DNA of 64,000 nt from Penicillium oxalicum (Eukaryota > Ascomycota > Eurotiomycetes > Eurotiales > Aspergillaceae), in contig NC_064650.1 in assembly GCF_001723175.1 (NCBI RefSeq), forward strand, positions 4,774,001 through 4,838,000, in the 5' to 3' direction. Made by a program: the position numbers and the translations under genes. The notes under the pieces were generated by a model that saw only the letters and a list, made by a program, of their open reading frames with translations, was not told where the DNA came from and did no database searches. Numbering within the stretch: the stretch's first letter is position 1; the number at the start of each line of letters is the position of its first letter. Shown here one piece after another: positions 11,858 through 23,447 of this stretch.

Positions 11858-12493
11858 TCAGGACTCCTCTTGCAGAGGCCACAAATTCGCACTGGGCTCC
11901 CTCCATGACCGAGGTTGCTCCGAATGGCACCGGCGATGGCGCCGCTCTCCAACCAGAAACCCTTCCTTCTTCACTGACGGCAGGGACAGCACCTTTGGTG
12001 TTCGCTCAACCACTGTCACCGGTCCAGTGATGCGCTGAGATGGCACCCAACCCGAGACAAACCTTTCCTCGTCCCCCACCTTCCGAGTGGTTGGCATAAC
12101 GAACAGCGACCGCGATTTATCCAGCGGCGGGCGACGGATCAGCCGGCGCAATACGCCCCGGTGACCGGATCTCTGCGATTTGATCGTGGTAGGCGACACC
12201 AACAGATCCTCACCTCGATCTCTCGAAAATGGTCGGTTCCATAGACGGTAGATTCGGGGCGGCTGCATTCGCGTAATCCCCGCCATTTCCGCATCGTCGT
12301 CGCCTTCATCTCCCTCGCGGACACCATATTCCGGCAAAGGTGGAAATGCCGTCGTCAGCCATGGAGAGATCGTCTCCCCGCTAAGTGCGAGGTTGCTCGC
12401 GCACAGTTGAGGATTACATGATGCACGTGCGCATGTCTCTGAGCCACAATGAGGCCAAGAATGATGTCGCCTGTGGTGCCGAATGAGGGACAT
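11858..12493 (-). CDS. Hypothetical protein, 211 aa
   Basis: An ATG-initiated single-exon frame ends at TGA. The composition is protein-like: a His/Arg/Cys-rich start (MSLIRHHRRHHSWPHCGSET), an acidic patch (EGDEGDDDAEMAG, about residues 60-72), then a basic Arg/Pro-rich half with repeated RR pairs. Two short regions look like ordered strands (RSLFVMPTTRK and RFVSGWVPSQRITGPVTVVE). No known domain, signal peptide or membrane segment was identified. The antisense strand is also open in part (11580-12038), so the call rests on ATG, length and composition only. It could be one exon of a larger gene. Confidence 0.45.
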   Translation of the reverse strand: MSLIRHHRRHHSWPHCGSETCARASCNPQLCASNLALSGETISPWLTTAFPPLPEYGVREGDEGDDDAEMAGITRMQPPRIYRLWNRPFSRDRGEDLLVSPTTIKSQRSGHRGVLRRLIRRPPLDKSRSLFVMPTTRKVGDEERFVSGWVPSQRITGPVTVVERTPKVLSLPSVKKEGFLVGERRHRRCHSEQPRSWREPSANLWPLQEES

Positions 12494-13656
12494 GACGATC
12501 GAAGATGTGGGTGGTTGTCTTTTAGTCCCTCCGCTTGTATGGATGGGTGGAGAGAATCGGCAGCAGGCAAAATGGGCTTTTAGTCGATTATGCTTGGGGG
12601 TACATTGTTGTTTTGATCCGGGCTTTAAACTGAATGTCGATGCTTAGCGGCTCAACCGCTGCATGGAAGAAGGGAAATATTTCAAGACTCTGGCCTGAGT
12701 AAGAGAGGCGCTGCAATATATCCCTCGATCTCATGCTTATTTCTTGAGTTTCCATGGGGCTTGGGCGTCATAATGGCAGGTGACTGAGTGGTAGTCATTC
12801 GAGGTACCGAGGGGGGGGAGGTGACTACGCAGCATGAGTGGTAGGATGTTGCTCAGCTTGTTAGCTAGAGGACACATGTCCACCTGCTCTGATGTACTTT
12901 GTCAGGTGTGTGGACCTCTTGAGCCCGGTCGATAACCAGGCAGATGCAAACAATAAGGAAGCGGGTACCTGCCTTGTTGGACGCAGCAGGTGAACAAGAT
13001 GGCTTCGCCATGATCTCTCGAGACACTCGGCCCGTGGAGAGGGCTTTCTGTGTGCACGGCGAACCTGACGTGCCTTTGAGATCAGCTCATTTGAGATGCT
13101 GGAAGCTGTTTGGCTGAAACCTAGTCATGTGCCTCTGGGTTTCCCGTTTTCGCCATTCATTAGTGCTCAAATTGGTGCCCCGTGACCGGATGATAATCAG
13201 GGCAGTCATCGGAGGATTCGTTCATATGATTTCTCGACATAACCCACGCCCAGTACGATGACTCCGATCTGTAGAATGTTTTCAAAGATAGGAGCACAGT
13301 GGGTTGTTCGTTGCCATGAGATGACGCAAATGCAGAACGGAGGCCCTGTTCGCATGTACTTTCGCCATGGTGCTGGATGCACAGTCTGCCGCGAGACAAA
13401 CATTTGAATCTATTCCGTCAAGGAGAACGTAACAAACTCAACAGAGTATCTGCACTGCAATGTTACTTTGGATGTTACCCGACGTGCAGTGTGGCATCCT
13501 GGTCTTGGTATCACACCCCCTCCTCTAGACTACACGCCCAACCGTCTGTCGCCGGCGGAACGGATGTGGTATGACCTTTCGATCGGGTCATATACGCAAA
13601 ACTCTCTGAGTTACTCATCCACCACCAAGTGGTCGAGCAGTAACTCGATCATCTCA
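12494..13656. other. Intergenic, nothing recognised
   Basis: Only short overlapping frames lacking protein-like composition are present between the 211-aa gene and the tRNA. Confidence 0.5.
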
Positions 13657-13742
13657 TCTTCCTTGGTCTAGTGGTCATGATTTCCGCTTGTCATTAACAC
13701 CGATAAGCGCGGGAGACCGGGGTTCGATTCCCCGAGGGAGAG
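13657..13742 (+). tRNA. tRNA-Asp(GTC) with a 14-nt intron
   Basis: The acceptor arm TCTTCCT pairs with AGGGAGA (one T-G wobble), followed by discriminator G at 13742. The T arm is CGGGG-TTCGATT-CCCCG with the B-box GGTTCGATTCC, and the D-arm/A-box is GGTCTAGTGG. The anticodon stem TCCGC pairs with GCGGG (one T-G). Between them lie 21 nt: a normal 7-nt loop with anticodon GTC at 13690-13692, plus 14 extra nt at 13694-13707, placed one base 3' of the anticodon exactly as in eukaryotic nuclear tRNA introns. The variable loop AGAC fits Asp. It is the only RNA gene I could identify. Confidence 0.9.
13694..13707 (+). other. tRNA-Asp intron, 14 nt
   Basis: It interrupts the anticodon loop between positions 37 and 38. 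Removing it restores a 7-nt loop, consistent with tRNA splicing endonuclease substrates. Confidence 0.75.
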
Positions 13743-14411
13743 TTTCTTTTTGCATTCCATGATTTTGATGGCGAACACACAGCACTTGGCCACGAAGGGA
13801 GACGATCGCCTGGTTTGTTTGTTTTTCCCCGCTGCTCTGTTTCCTAGGTGAGAGGACGGGAGACAGAGTCGCTGAACATCGGATAACTCGAATACACTGG
13901 TGCCTCTCTCAGAGGCACCTGGGCCAGTACATCAATTTCAGTGGTACCGGTTTGAAGACCAAGACACTACTGTGTCGCCTACGGCACTTTGAGAGGGTAT
14001 GAATTGATTTGAGTAATCGTTGCCCTCAATAGAGATCAACTACCATCAGGAAAGTCCCACAGGCCGTCAAGACCCTCTATGATCATGGTCCAGATGATCT
14101 CGACATGCGTACCTTGTGTTCGTCGAGTATATCCACCATTGGACACCTGAGGCAGACGGCAAGTGGAGCCTATCCGCGGGTCCGACACGAGCCATCTCCA
14201 ATCAACACGCGCAGCTGAAATAGAACTATAATACTTCCCGTCCATCTTCTCCCCTTTCCCCCTAAGGCGCAAAATTCTCCGACAACCCTCCTCTTCTTTC
14301 TCCTTCTCCTCCAAGGCTGGCCCTCAAAGCCGGATTTTCGACGTCCATGTCCATTCACCAAGATATATAAGGACCCCATTTCATACGGCAACCAAAAACC
14401 CGGTCCCGAAA
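13743..14411. other. Intergenic / promoter of the EBP-family gene
   Basis: No gene was seen. The distal part may serve the tRNA terminator (TTTCTTTTT just after 13742). The proximal 100 bases carry a TATA-like element and a pyrimidine-rich leader for the gene starting at 14412. Confidence 0.5.
14362..14371 (+). promoter_or_regulatory. TATA-like element upstream of the EBP-family gene
   Basis: GATATATAAG lies about 45 nt before the ATG at 14412. It is the best TATA match in this leader, but its closeness to the ATG implies a very short 5' UTR if it is used. Confidence 0.45.
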
Positions 14412-15152
14412 ATGGCCTCCTCCGCCTCCTTTACCCTGGACCTCCCAACAGTCCTATGCCTCGCATTCTGTCTCTCCTTCATGCCAATCGCCTACCTGCT
14501 CAGCAAAGCTCTCATCCCATCCACCCACACCCGCAATCGGATCCTCTTCTTCTGGCACACCTACGACGCCCTCACCCACTTCTTCATCGAGGGCTCCTTC
14601 CTCTACGAATGTTTCTTCAGCTACGTCCCCCTGCCCAAGGGCGTTCTCAGCTCCAGACCACACTTTCTCAATCGCATCGATCGCGTCTACGGCGCTGCGC
14701 ACGGCTCGGGTCCCAGCGCACGCCTGTGGCAGGAATACGCAAAGGCGGATGCCCGCTGGGCCACGGCCGACGTCACGGTGGTCTCGTTGGAGCTGTTGAC
14801 CGTGTTTCTGGGCGGGCCGGCCGCATTGTATGTGTGCTACTTGCTGGTGCGGGCGTCGAATGAGAAGCTGGGTGCGAGGGTGCGAGGAAGTGCCAAGGCG
14901 ACTTTGTGGTTTGTTGCGACGGCGTTGGCAACGGCTGAGTTATATGGGGGGTTTATGACGTTTGCGCCGGAGTGGTTGACGGGTAGTTTGCAGTTGGCGA
15001 CGGAGGATCCGGTGTATTTGTGGTTGTATTTGTTCTTTTTCAATACGCTGTGGGTGTTTGTTCCACTGTGGGTTTTGTGGGAGGCGAGCAAGGAGCTACA
15101 GGCTGCTTTTGTGACGCGGGAGGTGGTTGTGGCTGGGCAGAAGGGCAAATAA
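14412..15152 (+). CDS. Emopamil-binding-protein (EBP/EXPERA) family membrane protein, 246 aa
   Basis: A single-exon ATG-to-TAA frame of 246 residues, close to the usual 220-250 of EBP proteins. Family hallmarks appear in order: THFFIEGSFLY (His56 and Glu60 at the sterol-isomerase active-site positions), LWQEYAKADARW (about 105-116), VVSLELLT with Glu127, ELYGGFMTF, and LYLFFFNTLWVFVP with Trp214. Four to five hydrophobic segments fit the EXPERA fold of an endoplasmic-reticulum membrane protein. EBP in animals and plants is the delta8-delta7 sterol isomerase; in fungi that ergosterol step is normally done by the unrelated ERG2. This protein may therefore be a second isomerase, a sterol- or lipid-handling paralogue, or act on another substrate. 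It is convergent with the carrier gene (581 bp between stops). Family is confident, substrate is not. Confidence 0.88.
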   Translation: MASSASFTLDLPTVLCLAFCLSFMPIAYLLSKALIPSTHTRNRILFFWHTYDALTHFFIEGSFLYECFFSYVPLPKGVLSSRPHFLNRIDRVYGAAHGSGPSARLWQEYAKADARWATADVTVVSLELLTVFLGGPAALYVCYLLVRASNEKLGARVRGSAKATLWFVATALATAELYGGFMTFAPEWLTGSLQLATEDPVYLWLYLFFFNTLWVFVPLWVLWEASKELQAAFVTREVVVAGQKGK

Positions 15153-15733
15153 GGTCGGCTCTGTTGCGAAAAAAAAATTGATTTGCGTGACTTGTACATA
15201 ATATACTTGAGAAATCACAAAAAAAGACAAAAAAGAAACACCCACCCCCACCCAACAAACACCGCTGGAACATACCCAGTTTGAATATTGTCGGGTGTCA
15301 CATCAATCTGTTGAGCTTGTTGAAAGGGGAGCAGGACAGAAAAGATGAAATACACATAATTCATATCTCAATTCGAGTTCTCGTAGATGAAAAGTACCGG
15401 GTCGGGTCGGGTCGCACGCTGGGCTGGATGAACAGATGATCAAGGAGAAAGACGATGATGCGGATGCTGGAAAAAAAAAAGGTAAACCCCAAGAGAAATC
15501 AGGAGAAGGGTAGGGTCTCTCCACAAACAGCGACCCAGAAAGAATGCCATGAGACTCTCATCGAAACAAGAAATGGCTTTGACAGAAGCATACCTGTGGA
15601 CAGAAAGACACGCGCAAGAAAAAAAATATTCGAGCAGATGCGGGGGCAGGATGAAACAACAAAGAGGGTCTTCAGATAGATCAATCCTGCACAACGTCAA
15701 GAAAGAACCTAGATCAAAAATCACTTTTCAGTC
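15153..15733. other. Convergent 3' intergenic region
   Basis: Holds the 3' ends of the EBP-family gene and the carrier gene. It is A-rich with several A runs of 7-10 nt. Open frames here are composition artefacts. Confidence 0.6.
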
Positions 15734-17259
15734 TCAGCCTTTCATTCGATCCTTCACCCAAAACCAACGGTACATCATCCTCCAGTTGGCAGCCTCGTCT
15801 TCAACATAGTCACCTACTAATTCCGCGGTTTCATTCACCTCGCCCGCAACCTGGGATACTGCCGAGGAAGGGTCCAGTCCTGGCGCTTCTTTGGCGGCAG
15901 CAGCCATCGTGGCTGGATCGGAGGTCATATCCACGGCGACACCTCCAGACTGGGTCTTGAGAGCGTCCTCCGCCCCTTCGCGTGTCTGTTCCGCATACTC
16001 GCGGGCGCCCTCGCGAACAATCTCGCCATATTCTTCGGCTTGTTCACGAGCACGGGCAAGGAGCTCTTCGGGAGAAGGATACCGGCGCGCCACGATCAGC
16101 AAAAGGTAGTAGAATTTGACAATAGACGCGTAGATTGCATCCTTGGCCAGCATGGTGAATCCGTGGGAGAAGAATGATTTCAAGACCTCGCCGGGCAGAC
16201 CAGCATACAATGCTGAAATGCCTTCTTTTTGGTAGATCGTCGCGACGGCGGAGAAAATCTTGGGAGTGAATGCGGCCAAGATCGCATCCGAACCCGAGCC
16301 TTGCGAGGCGGCCTTTTGGGAGTTCCCGAGCGCCTGCGCCCGGGTCTTGGCCAAGGAGAATGGATAGGTGATGGAAGAAGCGGTCGATTTGCTCAGGGCG
16401 GCAATGAGGAAGGTCACCGCCGGCGACGGTCGTTGACGCCGCGCCTTTGGAATGAGGGCAGTTTTCAGCGCCTCGTTCAAAAAGAAGGTAATGGACGGAT
16501 TGAGCGTCAGCACCAAAGCTGCCGAATATCCTGACCAGAACCCACTCAGGCCCTTTTCGGCCCGAATCTGGGCGGCAATGTCTGCGGTGCTGGGCTCCTT
16601 CTCGCCCTTTTTACTCTTTCGCGCGGCGGTTTGTTTACGGGTGACGATGTTGCTCAGCGGAGTGGTGAAGAGCTTTGAGAACGCTCCGGCAAGCATGCCC
16701 ACCGCAAGTTCATCCCAGATGGGGAGCATGACGTTTTGCTCTTGGCCGCCCGGGCTGGTCCCACGCGGGCGACGATGCGCTTTTGCCGAAGGATATTGTA
16801 GGCGAGAAAGAACAGAAACGAATCCGTGACCGATTTGCAGGTATCCTGAGCCAATCCTGGATAAAACCCTGCGAGGCCATACTGCTCGTAGATTTTCTTC
16901 GCGGCATCGATGATGTCCTTATACTCGGGCTCCCCAGAGGAATCCTTGTCCGATGGATCTTTCTTCTCCTGTGTCTGAAGACGAGCAACAATCACGTTGA
17001 GTGGGTAAACGATCACGTTTGCAATCGCAGAACCAAAAGCGCCCGCGACCGCGTTACCAAGCACCGGCAGTGATGGCCCTCGAAGAGCAGAAGTCTTCCA
17101 GTCCTCCTTTGGATCGCGTTGTTCGTAGCGGAAGGAGGGATGGAAAGCATCCTGTAGGTGCAGTCACCTTGTGAGCGAAGAGTCTCTGTTGAAGACTAAA
17201 TAAGTACAGAAGAGCCGACATACCAATTCGGACTCGTAGGTGACTTTGTATTCAGCCAT
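15734..17259 (-). CDS. Peroxisomal Ant1/Pmp47-like mitochondrial-carrier-family protein, apparent frameshift
   Basis: Exon 1 is 17224-17259 (MAEYKVTYESEL); the intron 17152-17223 (GTATGT...CTACAG) keeps phase. Exon 2 runs from 17151 and carries three carrier signatures: YPLNVIVARLQ in repeat 1, TTPLSNIVTRKQ in repeat 2 and ITYPFSLAKTRAQ in repeat 3. The second and third are characteristic of peroxisomal adenine-nucleotide carriers, which import ATP for fatty-acid activation. The frame changes near 16763-16769: upstream reads LRQKRIVA, downstream reads RGTSPGGQ then MLPIWDELAVG. An indel (one base missing or two extra) is needed; no intron fits. The full product would be about 484 residues, longer than the usual 320-350. 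The extra roughly 100-residue tail after the third repeat is charged and helical (EELLARAREQAEEYGEIVRE). The frameshift may be a sequence error. Confidence 0.85.
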
Positions 17260-18440
17260 GATAATTTTTTTTTTTTGCGGGGAGGGGTGGGACCCTCTCA
17301 AAGTGGCCGTTTTATTCAATCTCGAATGATACTTACTCCAGGAGGGTCAAAGAAGAGATTCGACTGCTTCTGTATCCAGGGATCGAATGGGTGGTGAGGT
17401 TCTTGGAGTTTACTTCTGAGGAGGCACTTGGGAAAGCCGGTTTGAGAGGGATGGAGTATGCCGCAGAAGAAGCCGATTAAGCGACGGAGACGACTGCAAA
17501 GACGCTCTGCCGAACGTGACAATTGCAGGGAGCTCGGTGACGGCCGAGGTCCACGCTGGGATTACATCATGCCGATCATGTGGGCGTGGACCGTGAGCCG
17601 ACGGGGAACTCAGTGGACGCTGAGTCTAGAGCGGATCAGGTAAGCTGGTCCGTTCATGATGCCGGGCACAGGCGGTCCTCGTCAGGCAACAAGGCATCAA
17701 CGAATCATCGACAAGCCGGAGGTGAGTGGAACACACCGGCTGTGCGTACGAGAGGACTACGGATTCGAGCATCGAGAGCCTGCACCAAGCAAACCCTCGT
17801 ACCAAGAGCTCATTAGATGGAAAGTGAGGTAGGCCTCATCCAGCGGGCAGCGTCATGATCATGAAAGATCGAAATTCCTTATTAAAAGGACAGATGTGAC
17901 CAGGGTAACAGCTCGGGTCGAGGTTTGGCTTCCTGGCTCGTTCTAAGCCACTGTTTCACAGATCTGCCTGGAGATGAAATCGAGGTAGTATCCAAAAAAA
18001 AAAACCAGTGAAATATTCATTGAGGTAGAAAAAAGAATTTTAAAAGAAAATGAAAAGAGGGATATGGCTAAAGCCATCTCGGCTGCGTGGATCAAAGTAC
18101 CGCAAATTGAGGTTGCCCTCAACTATATTGATCGAGGACCCCCGATCACCGAGTGCCTGTTCAATACCCCGGGGAAAGGCCTGGCAGGCCCATGACTCAA
18201 TGACTTTCCGAGAGGATCGTCTGAGCCGTCCAAGAGGGGCGAAAAAGGTTGAGACCAGAAGATTCAAAAAATCAAAAATCAAAAACAAGCAGAAAACATC
18301 AGAACACCACGAGGTTCAGCAATCAAAAAAGTCCATCACACCGTTAAGCATTAAAATCGGAGACTCAGAAAGCGGATCTTCAAAGAGGTACGCGGTCCTC
18401 TTGGATCCAAGCGGCTCGGCACGTCGAAGACCATGCTGAT
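17260..18440. other. Intergenic, nothing recognised
   Basis: It contains the 5' leader of the carrier gene and the 3' region of histone H4, with A- and T-rich short runs near 17268 and 17995. No supported coding region. Confidence 0.5.
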
Positions 18441-19022
<582 letters not shown>

Positions 19023-19190
19023 GATTGATCAAGTACGAGAGTTGATAAATTGGAATAAGATTTTGATGAAAATGATACAGCGTGGGGGCGGTGACCAGCT
19101 GATATCAAGTCAATGGGATGCTGTGGATAGGGTCGGGAGGCCTTTGAATGATGAAGAAGGGAAAAAAAAGATCAGTCAGCGACCGACGGA

Positions 19191-19202
19191 GGATTTAAAT
19201 AC
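19191..19202 (-). promoter_or_regulatory. TATA-like element of histone H4
   Basis: GTATTTAAATCC on the minus strand, about 170 nt upstream of the H4 ATG, is the clearest AT-rich core-promoter candidate. Not otherwise supported. Confidence 0.35.
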
Positions 19203-20960
19203 ATCTTACCATCAAATTACGCGTGACTTTAGGCTCGGAATGGGGAGGGGGGGGAATTAAACGAAGGCTCTGTCATCGGGTGTAATTAGGTAAGCCATCG
19301 ATCAATGAGAGCGCCGGACCTCTTTCTGCCCGGGAAGGATGGAAAATTCCATTTCGCAATACGGTGGTAAATGGACAGGCGGCGTGGGAAGTAAAACACC
19401 GTTATGAAAGACAGGATTTGAGCATCTCGTGTTGGGTTCGGCAGCTGCCCGCTTTCTCCATGCAGCCAGATTTGATCGGGTGGAAGGTCATGTGATGATA
19501 AGCCGGTGCCGATAACCAGCAGCCACTCCCGTTGCTTTTCGCCTGGCGGGGACCGCCCTTGCGAGTCGAGACTCGAGGCAGCACTTTTGCTGAGGTGGTT
19601 CGGTGGGGTCGATGCTCTTGCGTGGGCCCCCAGTGGAACGTGGAGAAGAGACGGAAGACCAAGGTGAATGGCCTCAGGCAACACTACCCAAATTCGCCAG
19701 ACAACCTTCCTCGTGCACCCATTGATTGCACAAATTCGTCAAAGTCAAAGAGTGTACCCGAAGGAGGCTCTGGAGAAACCTCATCCTTCTTGATTTGACT
19801 TGGTTCAATCGATCGAAAACATGAAGGAGATATTCTCGCAGCCAAAGGGATACTTGCGGTTCATGGTCATCTCCCACCATTTTTGCACATAGATCTATTC
19901 AACATTGTGGATTTGCATGGACGCTCGGTCAGGGCTGGTTCTTGATCTTACGAGCTTCACAGCGCATACAGCTCATTACAGGCTAGACTGGAGACTACTA
20001 CACCGAGAGGCCCGAGGGGGACCGACGGACCCCTCCCCTCCTCCCATGGTCACGACTCGAGGTTGCGTTATTTATACGTTCATTTGTGTGTTTCTTTGTC
20101 TAGACTAGGCTACTCCTGCGCAGCTAAAGTCAGGTCCAAAGCGAGTAAGACCTCTCATGCGAATCCATCGCGTTGCATTCAATCCGTGAAACCATTGATC
20201 AACCAGACCATAACACTGCAAAAGAAAAAGAGAAAAAAAAAAGCCAACAACAAAATGGGAATTAGTGGAAACATGGACATATGAAGAGAACAGACGAGAG
20301 AAACTGAACAAGACCCAAGGATCCAAGATAGAAATCCTCCGAAACGCCATGCAAGGCTGGAAGACAGCCGGGAAGAGACACCAAAGACGGGAAACGAAGA
20401 ACAAAAAAAAGGCAAATAACGGACCCAGACGATGAAAATGTCGGTTGAACCGACGACAGTATGCAACTTTGAGCAGAGGCAGGCCCAACAAACTAATAGT
20501 AAACTTTTGGGCAGAAAAGGGTCCCGCCACATAGCAGGAACAAGAATCGAAAAAGCCTCTGGAGACGGAACGAGGAAAAAGCGGAGGAGAAGGGGGGCAT
20601 TTCAGTGGGTGGAACAATTACCAAAGAGTAACAGGCGGATAAAGTTCGTATCGTCATCATGGCTATTTCAGACCGATGGAGGAAGAGGAGATAAGGGGAT
20701 GCATCATGTAAAGGAGAATGCAGTGCAGACCCGATCACTCCAGCTCAGTGCTCCCGCCCGGACTCATCCTGTTTAGCAAGGCCATATGCTTCTAGTGACG
20801 TGCTAGTACGACGTGCGACCGGTGGAGGAGCCCCGCGGTTTATGGTACATCGCGAGAGCTCGATCCGGGTCACTCATAGCACTCAGACAAAAGCCACCTT
20901 TGGTGATGGGCATGCCGGACAAGAAGATGTTCAAGCAGCGAGAGGGCTAGAGATCAATGG

Positions 20961-20987
20961 GCGCCCACGCCCACGCCCATGCCCACG
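20961..20987. repeat. Short CCCACG hexamer tandem repeat
   Basis: About four imperfect copies of CCCACG/CCCATG in non-coding sequence. Confidence 0.6.
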
Positions 20988-21180
20988 TAGGGTGCATAGG
21001 TAGAGCTGTCGGCGAATGATGGAAAGACAAGCGATTCGGGCATTTCCAGAAAGGAAACGTCATGGCCCCTTAAGAGTACGAGTTTCGCGTCAACAATGAT
21101 CGGTGGGGAGAGAATGACCGGCCGACAATAAACATGGGGGCAAGACTCAGGGCCGGTCGCCAAGGTTCTAACTGTGTCAC

Positions 21181-23447
21181 TCACCCTCGAATGACTGGCG
21201 ATGACTGAGGGTCTTTCATGAAACCATTTTGCAGTGTCTTGTGGTGATAAGGGTAGCGAAAATTCATTGATGGAGAGGTGCTTCGAGAAATTCGAGGGCT
21301 TCCCGGGCTAGAGTGAAAGGAGGCGGAGCGACCCTCAGAGTGAGATCCGTCAGACGACATGCTCGGCTCACGTGCAGGCAAGGAGCGAGGAGAAAGAGGG
21401 GGAGAAGGGGCCGCAGTGGTGAGCAGTCTGGACTTCTCATCCTCTTTAAGAGTCAAGGTGAAATTGCCGAAACTGGGCGGTTTCTCAGGGGTCGATGAGT
21501 CGGAGGCGGATCCATACTGTGGAAGACGGAGTCAGTTAAGGGGATGGATTTGCCAGGAGCGTCGGACCCATCACTTACGAAGCAGTATTTATCCACCAGC
21601 TCTTTGTACGACGAGGACTCGTGGCATGGTTTGCTAGAGACCAGTGAGGAAGGCTTCAGGTCCCCTGGGCGGGCATCGTCTCTCACAGGAGAAATCCGAC
21701 CCGGCTTCACATCCAGCTCTGTTTCCCCCGATCTGGCCTTGGGTGCCTCCGTGGGCTGAGAGGATCGGGCACGGGCAGTGAGGGTGGTGCGGTCGACAGG
21801 CGTCTTGGTTCGCATCGCCGCGGTCAGCGAAGCTCCAAAATCATATCGATTGCCGAATGCTTGCGGGTGGGGCTTCTCGCGGCGCTTTGGTGGGCCGACC
21901 GTGTCGATGTCGTTTGTGGCGCTGCGGCTCAAGATGGGTCCGGCCTTGGAGTTGAACGAGTTGCCGAAAGACGCACTCTTACCCACCTCGGGAAAGTCGT
22001 CGAACGAGGGGGGCATGGACTGCTGCCGATTGCTCGAGGTGGATCCGGTGAAGGTGCGACTGCGAGGAAGAGCTGGGCGGCTAGGGGTCGCAGCCTTGCT
22101 CGGGGCAGTCTTGGGTACCTTGACAAAGTCGACCTGGTAGTTCTTGTTTTGGTTGTTGTCCCAATGCTCCTGGCCGTCGACATTGTAGCGAATACAGACG
22201 AACATGGTCTTGCTCTCCAGGTTAGCCTGGTCGTCAAGCTTGATGTCAAAAGTGAATCGGTCATATCCATCGTGAGCATGCTTGCGACGAATGTCATTAT
22301 TGTACACAGCAGTGACCTCGGACACAGTTCGCCAGTAATCGAAAGTGAAGCGGGCAGCCACATGCTTGTGGAAAGCCAAGTTGGCCACGGAGACTGAGCC
22401 AATCAGACTCTTCTTGTCGAACGAGAGGCATAGCCGGTCTAGGCGGACTGCATGAGTGGCTTGGTGGGGCGCATCGGTATCCTTCGGGAAGTTCGAAAGC
22501 CGGAGCTCCCACTCCCACGAAGAACCGGACTTGTCGGCATCGTGTCCGAACGGGAATTCTGATTCGCCGTCGTGGCTATCGACCGGAGAGGTTTCAGCGC
22601 TGACAGCCAAAGGGCGGTCCAATTGCAGAAAGTGCCGAATATGCTCCAACTGAGAATCAAAGTGCACCGCCTTGGCATAATTGGGGGTACCGGGCATGCT
22701 CGAGGGTCGTCGACGAGCGGTGGCGGGCCGGAGAGCAGGACGGACCAGCTCTCCCGACTTCTTTCGTACCATGGGTGGTTTTGGAGCCGCCTCGGCATCG
22801 CTGTCGTCCGGCGAGCTAGTCAATGCCTGTTCTCTCTTCAACTCCACTGCAGATTCCGTAGAGGATCGCGAGTGAGAAATCTTGCGGTGTTCCTTGGAGA
22901 GACGCAAGAACTTGGGCTCGGGTTTCGCCTGAGGAAGTGCAGATGAACTCAGACTGGAGGAGGGCCGAGCCTCGGGACTCGTCTCTTCAGCCGATCTCAT
23001 CGTGCTCCTCTCGGGGGATGATTCCCTGCGTTGCTCGATGGAGCGCACTGCAGCCTCCAGTTCCTCGAGTTTGATGTCGTCCTTGGAACCGGATGACTCC
23101 TCATCACTCGAGTTGCTCACAGACTCGGGAGGGGAAATGACGGCTCCGGGGGGAATGATGGCATTGTTGAGAGGTGGTGGAGACTGGCGGAGGCTAGCGT
23201 GTGGATCGAGGGTGGGGTGAGAGTGGGTTGACGAGTCGGTGGAGGATGGGCTGTTGGATTTGGAGATGGATGGGCTGCGTCGATGCCGGCGGACGTAGGC
23301 GGTAGAGGAGTAGTTGCGGGAGTTTTGAGATCGGTGGTTGGCAGGCCGCGCCGCGCTTGATCGTTCAGTACGAGGCCCCGGGGAGGCTTCCGTGTATTCG
23401 ATGTGCTGCGCGGCGGGCAACGTCTTTGCAGGTGCAGTGTATGGCAT
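21181..23447 (-). CDS. PP1 glycogen-targeting regulatory subunit with CBM21 domain (Gac1-like), 734 aa
   Basis: Exon 1 is 21579-23447; the intron 21517-21578 (GTAAGT...CTTCCACAG, 62 nt) is followed by exon 2, 21181-21516. Splicing replaces a short intronic tail with a frame that continues for 111 residues to TGA. The N-terminal about 250 residues are Ser/Pro-rich and disordered. A PP1-docking RVxF-type motif (KAVHF) sits near residue 260. A CBM21 glycogen-binding domain spans about 315-440, with SFDKKSLIGSVSVANLAFHK, VAARFTFDYWRTVSEV and EHWDNNQNKNYQVDF, the last being the conserved signature end of such domains. Known relatives bring protein phosphatase 1 to glycogen and activate glycogen synthase. 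The C-terminal third is low complexity with many SP/TP sites. The family is well supported; the partner phosphatase is inferred. Confidence 0.9.

Larger units (their letters stand above)
19023..21180. other. 2.1-kb intergenic region, no supported gene
   Basis: It contains the H4 promoter and, at the other end, the 3' region of the PP1-regulatory gene. A tandem CCCACG-type hexamer lies at about 20961-20987. No H3 or other histone sequence was seen on either strand. Confidence 0.5.

Noticed and set aside
16745..16768. GTGGGACC...CCAAG as an intron to explain the carrier frame change
   Set aside because: It would be only about 24 nt long, below workable fungal intron length, and lacks a branch-site pattern.
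21861..22397. 178-codon plus-strand frame with many Val/Leu residues
   Set aside because: Antisense of the CBM21 gene, whose domain content is unambiguous.
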